Shown here piece by piece: positions 24,093-34,500 of a stretch of 64,000 nucleotides of DNA. Made by a program: the position numbers and the translations under genes. Source of the DNA: Symsagittifera roscoffensis (Eukaryota; Xenacoelomorpha; Acoela; Convolutidae). Position 1 is the first letter of the stretch. Each line of letters opens with the position of its first letter. The notes below the pieces were generated by a model that did not search any database, had not been told where the DNA came from, and saw only the letters and a list, made by a program, of their open reading frames with translations. The DNA lies in NCBI RefSeq assembly GCF_963678635.1, contig NC_087062.1:73749345-73813344 (forward strand), read 5' to 3'.

Positions 24093-24702
24093 CACTAGTG
24101 GACAAAAAAACACAAATTCAGATCTTAACTCACTAAAAAACCGAACTTTGAGGACCATTTTGGACAATCTTTAATTTGAATTTTAACAAAAAATTTCCAT
24201 CGACCGACAGCAAGTAATCTAAACTATCCTCTCTGAAAGTCTCAATTTTTAATTTGGGTCTGAAAATGCCAATTTTCATCATCCGCACTAAATTTTGTAT
24301 CGTAGTAAACTCTTTCTCGAATAAGCGGAGTAAAAAAAAGTTCATGCGACGTCAAACATTCTCAGCAAGAAAATTGAAATAACTGGTGTGACATCTTTAC
24401 TGAACTCAGCTGTTTCTAAAAATTTCACGCGTTTTGAAAAACTTAGTGCGAATGATAAAAACTGGCATTTTCAGACCCGAAGAAAAGTGCTTCCAAAAAA
24501 AAGATATTTTCAGACAGGATAGTTAAGATCATTTGCTGTCGGTCGATGTAAAAATTCGAAAATTCTAATTAAATATTCCTTAAAACTGGTATTTTAGACA
24601 GTAAAAACCTATATTTTGCCTAAAAGTAACTTAAAGTTCCTGAAAACCAGGTATTTTAGAGAGTAAACACCTAAACTTGCGCTTAATTTGTCCACTGGAG
24701 TG
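24093..24702. mobile_element. Foldback MITE with long terminal inverted repeats, copy A
   Basis: The ends are CACTAGTGGACAAA and TTTGTCCACTGGAGTG. The inverted similarity continues inward for roughly 270 bases: 'cagcaagtaatc..actatcc' pairs with 'ggatagttaagatcatttgctg', and 'gggtctgaaaatgcc' pairs with 'ggcattttcagaccc'. A short unpaired centre lies near 24360. It has no coding capacity, and no clear target duplication was resolved. Confidence 0.75.
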
Positions 24703-24753
24703 GAAGTTTATCACGTTGTTGACGTTCGATAACAGAGTTTGCATTCCATATCA

Positions 24754-25208
24754 CAGACTTGTTAAGGGGCCGCCATAATTGAGGCCCGGCCTGGCCCGGC
24801 CCGGCCCGATATAATTCAAGTCGAACCCGTTGGCGGCCCGATAAACAGGGAATTTATTAAATATCGGCCCGTTGGGGCCCGTTGCTGCTTTTTTGGTAAA
24901 CAATTTTACTTTTTTGTTTTTACAATTTTGCTTTTTTTTGGTAAACAATTTTACTTATTTGAAGTGCTTTGTGGTGCCCACAGAGTCTTCTTCCACAAAT
25001 GCAAAGATTTCGTGCTTCGTGTCACGTCGAATTTGTTTCTGCAGTGAATCGGCAGTGAACGTAGTAGTCATGTCGTTTAGCACACTGCAAGCTGTACAGT
25101 GCGCACTGAAACATAACATTGGTTAGTCAATAAAAGTAAGGCCCGTTGGGGCCCGTTGACAAAAGTGAAAACCTCGGCCCGGCCCAGCCCAACCCGTTGA
25201 CAAGTATG
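24754..25208. mobile_element. 455-bp non-autonomous hAT-type transposon with 8-bp target duplication
   Basis: The element starts CAGACTTGTTAAGGGG and ends CCCGTTGACAAGTATG. Read inward, the ends are inverted repeats matching 13 of 16 bases. It is flanked on both sides by CCATATCA (24746-24753 and 25209-25216), an exact 8-bp target-site duplication as made by hAT transposases. Subterminal GGCCCG arrays (24783-24865 and 25140-25195) look like transposase-binding repeats and explain the local GC peak. The interior carries an open minus-strand stretch, 'MTTTFTADSLQKQ' and about 25 further codons, that may be a relic of the autonomous parent or captured DNA. Confidence 0.85.
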
Positions 25209-25216
25209 CCATATCA

Positions 25217-27430
25217 ACAATGGAAATGAAACAAACTTAAAAAAAACGGCTATAACGAAAAAACCATCACGCCCTACAAAAGAGTCTAAACTACGTTCAC
25301 CAACTCTTAAAAAGTTTCAAGACAGTCATCGACTAATTCTATCACACGCTGACAGTAATGATTCACATTCTGAACGCAGGCAAAACTTTTTTTTTAAGCA
25401 GAGTAGAAAAAACTGATCAAAGTTTGCTATGAAACTCAATGAAGGGTTCAAAAACTGGATCAAATAAAGCCTACCAAGAAAAACAGGTAATAAAAAGGTG
25501 CCGACATATCAATAACTGCTTGAATTATAATGAAATAGCAAACAGACCGTTAGATAAAATTATGAACTCAACGAAGCAAATAACAATACTTTTTTCAAAT
25601 AAATTTTTCAATTTCATGTTTCAAATCTACAAAATTCAGATTACAAATTTTCAATTTGTACGTTTCAAAAACAAATTTTTTTAATCTTAACGCACTTTTA
25701 ATTTATTTGAGTTTTTTCAATATAACTTTTTTGATATGAAACCCAATTTAAGAACACTGGGTCAAAATGCGTTGGAAGTGCTCTCGAAAAAAAAATCAAC
25801 TCGAAACTAAAAATCGAGTGCCTTCTCCCGCTATTTCACTTGTCTTTTTGAAGAAAATAATTGACTTCCATTTAAATAGAGATTCAAAAAAGAAAGCCCC
25901 GAGAAAGGACATGCTCATTATATTCATAATCACCTTAAAATGTATTATGTTATCTACTCTAACGAAAAATTGTCAAATTCGATTATCAATTATTTTCTTT
26001 TGTTTATTAGCAGAAACTTTTCGTTTTCCAATTTGCACAAATTGTGGCTTAGTTAATCCTAGAACCTCGTCCGAACAAACGAATTTCAACATCGTCGCTG
26101 AAATGTTTCGCTGACGGTGTTAGACAGAAGCTTTACCATAAGTAGCAGGGTCTAATGATTGGTTGCATGAACGTAAGAAAGAAAAAAATATTTATCCAAT
26201 TATAAATTAGACATATAAATATAACCAACTTCCAAGACTTAGAGAAGACAGACAAAGAGATCTTCGGATCTACTAGTGTCTGCCCCTATACGGTGAATAT
26301 TCATAAAAATAAATTAAAAAAACACTTTCTTAAAAAAAATTAATCCTCTTAAATCAGAATTCTGAGAAAAAATAAAAGCGACATTATAGAGGTAACAAGG
26401 TGTCACTATCTGTTTAGTGAAGAATAAGGTAAAACTGAGAAGAAAAAAGAATTTAAGAAAAACTTTTTTTTGCAGCAACTTAACTTACATCCTATAGCAT
26501 AAAATTCTGAGGCTTCGAAACGACAACTTAAAAGAACAATCCGGAATGTCACTGGCTTGCGTTTTCACGTTAGAACAAATTTCAAAATCGGAAGGATTTT
26601 TTAAAAATTTTTTGTCGAAAAAACCGAGAGAAAATTCAAAATTATCTAAGAACCTCGATATCTTCTATTTTAAAAAAAATACTAAATTAAAAATCAAAAA
26701 CATATTTAACCAATTTGAAACTTCAATCAAAAGCGATAATTCGAATTTGTGGTATAAAAAAGGAATATTTTTTAATGAACTTTTTTCAAAACCGATCGGC
26801 AGTAAATCTGAAGTTTTCAGTTTGTCATATAACTTGCAAGCTCTATATTGTATTGCACATCTTTTGCATTGTATTGTTTTGCACAATTTTCCGTTTGCAA
26901 AATGGTCCACGAAGTAAATTAGCACTGGATCTTCTTGTGGGTGTATCAACATTTTCCAAGTATCTAGCAAAGAAAAGAATTGGTTTAAAAAAATTGTTAA
27001 GTAATTTGTTGACAGATTTGAAGAAAATTTTCAAAAGTTTGTCAACGCTGTATTTGAAAATAGTTGGCAATTTATGTTTATCAAAAATGTCCTCACAGTG
27101 ATCCTGCCATGTGCTGAAATACATGAATTTGAGTTTGATGGAGTGTAGCTGCTGCATCTATAATTAGAATACCATATTGTATAATAGGCACATCATGGCT
27201 GCAGTAGTCGTCTAATGGTGGGCACCTTGAACATAGTGTCTTAGTTTCGATACAAAACCACATTGTTTTCCAAGTCTCGTTTTGACAAACTATGTGTGAC
27301 TACTGAAATAATACTAACAATCAACCTAAAATACCCAATTACTTGCAAACAGGTTTGGCTTTCATGTTATAAGCTTTGAACTTCAAATTACAGTTGGAAG
27401 CACTAGACACAATTATCAATTTTACTGTTT
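25217..27430. other. AT-rich intergenic DNA, no supported gene
   Basis: Several short ORFs occur (for example 25767-26114 and 26546-26917), but none has a recognisable domain and their composition is that of the flanks. I leave them uncalled. Confidence 0.45.
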
Positions 27431-27433
27431 CAA

Positions 27434-27945
27434 ACTAGCGGACAAAACTAAGGGCAAACTCTAGATTTTACTCTGTAAAACGTCTGTTTTCAATGTCTAT
27501 TTTGGACAACATTTCAATCGAAATTCAGAAATTTTTTTTTACATTAACCGAGAGCAAATGATCAGAGCTACCATCAGTGAAAGTATCAATATTTAGTTTC
27601 AATGACTCACCAATGTAGTCCGGGTCTGAAAAAGCCAGTTTTCCTCATCTGCACTAAGTTTTGCATCGTAGTGAAGTATTTCTTGAATAACCGTTTGTTA
27701 CTTATTCACGCAAACTAAAAAAATCTGTGCAGATGAGGAAAACTGGCATTTTCAGACCCGGATAACATCGTTAAGTCACTGAAACTAAATATTGACACAT
27801 TCACTGGTCCTAGCTCTGATCGTTTGCTCTTGGTCTATGTAAAAAACTACTGAGTTTCGAATGAAATGTTGTCCAAAATCTACTTTGAAAACAGGCATTT
27901 TACAGAGTAAAATCCTGAACTTGTGCTTAATTTTGTCCACCAGTG
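27434..27945. mobile_element. Foldback MITE, copy B, inserted in a non-LTR retrotransposon
   Basis: This has the same terminal repeats as copy A: the left end reads 'agcggacaaaactaagg' and the right end 'cttaattttgtccaccagtg'. The arms pair over about 230 bases: 'gattttactctgtaaaacg' pairs with 'ttttacagagtaaaatc', and 'cctcatctgcactaa' pairs with 'gtgcagatgagg'. It abuts the truncated reverse-transcriptase relic at 27946. Confidence 0.75.
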
Positions 27946-29215
27946 TAAAAAATTTAGATCCATTTTGTTCGCAAATAACCATTTATTCAAACTTTCTAGG
28001 TGTGGTTTTGAAAACTCGAGTATGCAACTTATGGCTGTTAAATTTGTAGAATCAGCAAAAAGGAGTATCTGGGCCGACTTTCATGACAAAGGAATATCGT
28101 TAATATACATGAAAAAATATCGGTCCGAGGATTAACCCCTGAGGAATGCCACATGTTATTTCATTTTAATCATAAGTAATGCGTGGCCAAGTTAAGTTTA
28201 TAACCAATTTAAAACATTTCTGATATTAATTTCACTCGCTCAGTTAGCTCTGCTAAAGCATCGATTGTACTGTGTTTGTTACGGAAGCCATATTGTTTCG
28301 AGTATAAAAGCGAGAAGTTTTCAAGATAAAAATGTAGGCGGTTGTACTTTACTAGTTAATATATTTTACTCCAAAAAATCAGTAGAGACATAGGTCGGTA
28401 ATTATTTCCATCTATTTGGAACCTTCTTTTTGAAGAACAAAGACTTTTGCGTTCCAAAGCACCTTAGGAAAGAGGCGCCTTGAAAAAAAAAAGGTTGATG
28501 ATGAAACCTAGATACCGGTCAACAATTATTGTCTTTATAATTATAGTACTTATGTAGTCGTTATCTGCCGATTATTTATAACCTAAACCTAATTATATTC
28601 AACACTTCAATAGCATTTGTTTTACTAAGATACATTGAGAAGGGAACGTTCTCAATATTTTGTCTAGCAACATTGGGAAAAATTCTTGTAAAGGGGAAAT
28701 ATTATTGGGAACATGTATTGACCTTATTCGCAATATTTAGATCAGTGGGATTTTCACATTCATTGAGGCATGGCTCTAAAGCTGGTATTTTTGTGGTTTT
28801 AATGTATCTGCTGCTAATTTAATTTAATAAATTATAAGTTTGTCTTGTAAATGTAAGAAAGTGATCAAGTCATTGTGCAAAAATATAGCGATAGTTACCT
28901 GGAGCTGACAGTATGAGACTATGAATATGTGCATTATCACTCATTTCAACAATTCCCCGAGCAATCACGTCGCCATGTGAGTACCTCAGAAGCGGCACAT
29001 TTCCATACTGTTACTTAATTTCAAAAACTTTTAGAATAAACACCTGTATCTATCGTAATAACGATGCTTGTGATTCAGATTCAGCAAAAATTCTCAGAGA
29101 ATGTGTGGGAATGCCTGGGAAATCCTTATCAGCCCAGGCAATCAACAGTAAGTAGTCATTGTGATCGCCGAAGAAGCCATGTCACAGAACTAAAGGCCAA
29201 AGCGGATAACCTGGA
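27946..29215 (-). pseudogene. Decayed non-LTR retrotransposon (endonuclease/reverse transcriptase relic)
   Basis: Minus-strand pieces of a LINE-type reverse transcriptase are readable through frameshifts and stops. In order of decreasing coordinate they are: a possible endonuclease GDFN-like FFGDHNDYLLL (about 29180), AKVFVLQKEGSK then NYRPMSLL (about 28450-28390), YGFRNKHSTIDALAELTE (about 28295-28240), CGIPQGLILGP (about 28150), and ILLFADSTNLTA then ESLNKWLFANK (about 28060-27970). The catalytic box FADD reads FADS, so the second aspartate is lost. The order of blocks matches Jockey/CR1-like elements. The 3' part is missing where foldback MITE copy B begins. Confidence 0.75.
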
Positions 29216-29745
29216 TTAATCTGGATAGCAAAAAAAAAACAGGTAAGAATGCGCCTGCAAAAAAATTTCAGCCCACGTTTTCAAATTTTGTGACTTTCAA
29301 ATTACAAATGTGGAAATATAATTTGAACTTTGTTCACATAATTATGTGCATTAGATTTTAAATTTCGTTTTCTAAAAAATTAATGTCCCAGAAAAATTGC
29401 AGTTAATTAAAATTCAATTAAACAGTTCGCAAGATGATTCTCTCCGTGAATTTGAAAAACTGAATTTCTTGACCGAATTCTTATTTTAAACAAAAAAGCT
29501 GGCTGTTGTGGTGCAAACAGTGCAGAAGGCTTGGAGCACCATCCATGTTGCCTATTGAAAAAAAAATCTTTCAAATTATCTAGACTTTTAATTTCGGCAC
29601 ATTTGAGGGGATAACTAAGAAATAGAACGAATAACCATAGTTTTTTCTTTTGCGAATAGCAAGGGTGTTGCAACCGGGTACTAGACTTTTTTCCTGTAAA
29701 TAACTTTGTTCACAGAACTCGCATGTGAAATTATTTTAGTGTTTT
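29216..29745. other. AT-rich intergenic DNA, nothing recognised
   Basis: I support no gene or repeat in this stretch. Confidence 0.4.
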
Positions 29746-29749
29746 ACTT

Positions 29750-29824
29750 GCCGGAGAATTTGGCACAGTGGTAAAACCCACGCTTGAGACGACGAAGCCC
29801 GCAATTTCAACTCCAGTCGGGCCC
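29750..29824 (+). repeat. tRNA-like sequence (possible SINE head)
   Basis: An A-box-like TGGCACAGTGGTAAAAC and a degenerate B-box AATTTCAACTCC are spaced as in a tRNA gene. The stems do not pair well enough for a functional tRNA, so it is probably a SINE promoter or tRNA pseudogene. Confidence 0.45.
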
Positions 29825-30360
29825 TTTTTGTTGCCACCTGAAATTTTTCGGCTATTTAAGCTATCGTATGTCTGCTTATTTTTGTGCTCTTAGATCCCAC
29901 AGAAAAGGCTTTTTGAAGGTTCAGAATCTTTCTAGTATGCCGAATGCTTATTGTTGAGTTTCTAATGGTGCAGGTAATTTCGTAGCAGGATGTTTTCGGT
30001 TGCAACTGCGCTGTTACAATGTTTGAAAATTTTCGTGGTCTAAAAACGCTTTTTTGAAAGTTGTTTTTCTGAATTTTTGATTTTTCATTCATTTCATTTT
30101 AATCCTAGTAAATCATTTCTATATTGCTAAATAGTGTACGTTAAATTATTGATCGAACCTTAGAAAATGCTTTAATATGATATATTATCACTCGACCTAC
30201 TCTAATTTTGTTTCCTGCAAATTACAGAGGAGCTATCGGTAAGCCTTAACAGGCCTATTAGGATAGTCCACTTAAATTATTTCCCCACTTTCAAGATTGA
30301 GTTATTTTTTTTACACAAAGCTCTTTTTTTAGCGATTCAACGCCGTTTTTTCCATCTAGA

Positions 30361-30531
30361 ATGATTATGTGGTACTACTATTGCAGCCACAACTGGACAT
30401 GCTGTGGTAGATCTGAAGGTAGAGATCAATTGAGATCTTCTCCTCGCATTACCATGGTAGGGGACCGAAATTTCAATCGGACGCTCTCAAACTTACCCAT
30501 ATGCTCGCGTGAAAACTTTTTAATGACCTAA
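30361..30531 (+). other. Uncertain 56-codon ORF, possible exon
   Basis: After a CATCTAG acceptor-like site an ATG opens 56 codons with unusually protein-like composition: Cys, Trp and Arg are frequent, unlike the Lys/Asn/Phe-rich chance ORFs around it. It begins MIMWYYYCSHNWTCCGRSEG. No family is recognised. Part of it overlaps an inverted pair (30481-30497 with 30603-30620), so it may instead be inside a mobile element. Confidence 0.2.
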
Positions 30532-31179
30532 AAAAAGTTTTGTTTTCCACTTCGTTTTCGAAACGATTATCATTCCTTTAAATTAACCAGTTAATAGCGT
30601 ACGAGTTTGAGAGTGTTCCATATGCAGTTTACAGACTAAAACAGTTCACTAATTGAACGAGGGTACCGCCTACCACTTTGCGCAAGCTGGCTCTATTTTT
30701 CTCTCAAAATCTTCCTATGGTATCAGTTTTTTTGTTTTTAGTTAGCTCAGTCAAAGACTCCACTGCTCCCAGAAGACATGCAGTTGCTGAATTATAAAAG
30801 TAATACAAATCATCTTTGACAGTCTAATGAAATGGTATATAATCTCAATTTCAAGATGCTGCTGAATCGCAGCTCACTCATACCTTTGTCCCGTTCTTGT
30901 GCAAACTCCTCTTTATAGGCACCATGTCTCTTATTCTTTTTGTCCAACTATACAAGTTTACTCAAACTAGGTACTGTGAGCTTTCAATTTTTTTTTCAAA
31001 AACAGCCGAGCTAGTTTTAAATATTTTTTTTATAAAATTTAACATTTATATCACTTACGTTATTAGAATTTACACAGCCTATTTCCCTCGGAGCTATTCT
31101 CATGCGCGAAGGACCGAATGCTCAAAAATTTTCAACCAATCAATGCCTTTGTACTGTTTTAAGCTGACTGATTTTATCG

Positions 31180-31317
31180 GGGGCGTTCAACAGTGCCGAA
31201 GTACAACAGTGCCGAAAATGAAAGTGTTCAACAGTGCCGAAAATCATCAATTTTCGTCACTGTTGAACACTTTTGCATTTTCGGCACTGTTGTACTTCGG
31301 CACTGTTGTACTGCCCC
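31180..31317. mobile_element. 138-bp hairpin MITE with 9-bp target duplication
   Basis: The element begins GGGGCGTTCAACAGTGCCG and ends CACTGTTGTACTGCCCC. It is almost entirely palindromic, with arms of about 65 bases carrying repeated CAACAGTGCCGAA words. ATTTTATCG flanks it on both sides (31171-31179 and 31318-31326). A 9-bp duplication and GGGG ends suggest a Mutator-like (MULE) relative. No ORF belongs to it, and the 167-codon ORF that runs through is chance. Confidence 0.85.
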
Positions 31318-31534
31318 ATTTTATCGCTTATTTCCTTCGAATAATTAATTCTGATTGGCTGACTAAATTTTCGCAAATTCGGTCCTTAGCGTACGAGTGA
31401 CACCCTCTATTTCCTTTGCATTTAAGCTTTAAGCGAACAACAATTGAGTTAACAGTAAGTTCTCATTCCTCGCGCGTTTTGATTTCAATGTAACTTCAAG
31501 GTGTAAGCTTTTGACACAACTGGGGGAAAAATGT

Positions 31535-34500
31535 TCAAGTTGCTCCCACGAATGTTGTACTAGTTTTAGTGCTACTAAACGATAAATTTTCATAGCTCGG
31601 AATCTGTTTACGCTTCACAATCTCAACGGCCAATGCGTGGTTGCCGTGGCATAGTTCTATGTAAGTAGCTAACATGTAGCATTCGGTCGGCAAGGGTTTC
31701 TGCAGCTGAGTCAAGTTCAAAGCTACCATCTGGATTCTTTTCTTACACTCATCATAACTGCCTTTGAGAGCAAAAATCGAAGCCATGGACAACATGTATG
31801 CCACCCACTTGTCAATACTAGCATAACTCTCTGCATCCGAAACTTCATTTTCAACTGAGCTCTTCTTAATCATAAATGCATCTTGGTTACTCTGTAAGGC
31901 TAGATAGTCCAGCGCTTTCGCAGTCTGGTCGATATGAACTAAGGCCTCTGCTTTGTATAAAAGGATAATGTGTTTCATCTCATGTTGTTTTGCCTCTATT
32001 TGTTCCATCATAGACATCGCTTGGTCACAATAGTTGATAGTTTTCAGGTAATCGCCAATGCATAGATTGATGTATGCTCCACATGTTAGAGAATGTAGCT
32101 TCAAGGACTTCAAATCTCCATTCGAAATTGAGTTCCCACTGTTGGAAAACGATAGATTTTTCTAAAAATATAAGTTTTTTATTCAAATATACAATATGCA
32201 TCGGAAATTACCTGATTGAAGGACACACTAAAAAATAAAGGACTGGCAATGATAAAGTTATTTTTCCACGACTCCAGTTTTATTCTTCAAACTTTGCCAC
32301 AGAGGCCTACGCTTATTATTGATCCGACTTTCGTAACGAAAGTAACGGAATATTTGTGCTCTGGGTGGTTTTTTTTCTTCAGACATATTTCGACTTTTTA
32401 ACTAGCCATTTTTGACAGAATTTTTTTATAACAACATTCAAAAAGTTGTGTTGTCCTGAGCAGAAATTTGAAAAGATATTTCTCCTGTGATCTTTTCTCG
32501 TTAAGTCACGGGGGTTTAAAGATAGCAATTTTGGCCAATTTGGGACAATTCACGCTCGATATATTTCGCGCTATTAATGCGTAAGCGGAGATTTAATCCG
32601 TCTTAAAAATCGTTCCAAAAGGAGCGAAATCTATCCTTTTAAACTTTATATGGCGTGTGGGGGATTTTAATTTTATTTTATTACATTTAATTTTTCTATG
32701 TTATTGCTGCTCTATAGTCCTTAAAAGGCAGTCGGAACATTCAGGGATTCGCTCTGATGCGAGCAGTCTTGTTGTTCCGACTTTCGATACGAAAGTAACG
32801 GAATATTTGTGCTCGGGGTGGGTTTTTTTTTCTTCAGACAAATTTCGACTTTTTAACTAGCCATTTTTGACGAAATTTTTTTATATCATTCAAAAGGTAT
32901 TATTGTCCTGAGCTTAAATTTGAAAAGATATTTCACCTGTGATCATTTTTCGAAAAGTTATGAGGGTTTAAAGATTGCCATTTTGACCAATTTGGGACAA
33001 TTAACGCGCAATATAATTCGCGCTATTAACGCGTAAGCGGAGATTTAATCCGTCTTATAAATCGTTCCAAATTGATTTATCGAAGCTTATTTGCCATAAT
33101 TGATTTGTTACAAGGAACGAAATCTATCTTTTTGTACTTTATATGGAGTGTCGCGGGATGTTTTTCATAAAAAATTTCAAATTTTAGAAAAAAAAATTTC
33201 ATTTTATTTTTTTTTCATTTAATTTTTTTCATGTATTACTGCTGCTCAATAAACCTTGAAAGGCAGTCGGGACATTCAGGGCTTCGCCCTGATACGAGCA
33301 GTCTTGTTATCTTTTAAAATCAAAAATATATTTTTTTAATAACCGCGATTCAAAAGTATCAAAATACTGCCACATTTTGGACATAAATAAACAATAGGTC
33401 GTTTACGTGATATTGGAATTGATGAGGGATAGACGTTAACAAACTCTCCAGTTACAAAAACACAGCCAACAGACAGCTGGAAAAAAGTCAAGGAACGCAA
33501 TAAAATTGAAAATAAAATCTGACCTATTTTTTTTTCAAAGAACTTTCTAATTACAAAGAAAAAAATATCCTTAGACTATGTGAATTTCTAGATCAATTTA
33601 TGATTGACCCTTTTTAACTAAAATATCCCAATTTGTGAAATTGGTTCAATAAGTAAATTTTTTTTAGTCCGCTGGGAAATCTGCAAATTAAATTCCAGCT
33701 GCAAAACTAGAAGTCGATCATGTTTTTTTTCTGACCTTTAACACTTTTGCTGTTCGATAATGGAAATTGTCAAAACCTTTTAACAAAGGGTTTTTCCCGA
33801 AAAAAAGTTAGGACTTTTTGTAGGAGCTGAAAAAAATGTTTATAGGACTTTTCCTGAAAAAGTTTTTTTTTAAATCTACTCGATAAAAAATCTACTACGT
33901 TCATCGACTCAAAAAAAAGGATGGCAAAAAAGATACCCTCAATGAAGGATGGCAAAAATCAAAGTTGTAACTTGGCGCTCATACGACGCTACAAAAATTG
34001 ACAGTGTGGCAGAGAAATTTAGTTCAATGTGAGTTAACTTTCAAGTGCCGTTCAGTTAAATGAGCTGCAAATTTCAAAAAAAATCTGTACTCGAATACTT
34101 TGCTCATTGAAGTCAAAGAAATACAATGCAGCAAAATTTCATGCCAAAAATGATGAAAACTTTGAATTAGGGTTGTGCGCTAACGCATCAGACAATATCC
34201 GTTTGAAAAGATAAGAAACATTTTTACAAAAACGATTACGATTAAAATATCAAAAATTGAACTTTTCTCAAGTCCATATCGGTGTCGCTATCAAACAAAA
34301 AAAACAGTTAACAATTATGCACAGAAGATCCCAGAACTTGTTTTTTCGTTTAATCCCTAAGTCCCAGATTTGAGACAGCCGTTTTGAAGAGAAGTGGTCA
34401 AAAATGGTCAAAATGTCAAAGAAGCCAAAACTACTTTCTAAGGGATAGGTTTTGCAAGAAAGATTGCTATAAAACTGTTAGTTCGGTTAAATCCTTAATC

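Noticed and set aside
25209-25415. Plus-strand open frame that would continue across the hAT insertion
   Set aside because: Joining the flanks at one target copy gives about 75 open codons rich in Lys/Ser, but it has no start, no known domain and a stop shortly upstream. Chance is likely.
26546-27157. Several 100-128 codon ORFs on both strands
   Set aside because: They overlap each other, are Lys/Asn/Phe-rich and show no motif.
29045-29155. Possible plus-strand exon ending at a GTAAGT donor
   Set aside because: It overlaps the antisense endonuclease region of the decayed LINE, which explains its coding-like composition.
30897-31400. 167-codon plus-strand ORF
   Set aside because: It runs straight through the hairpin MITE and into flanks on both sides; composition is that of AT-rich noise.
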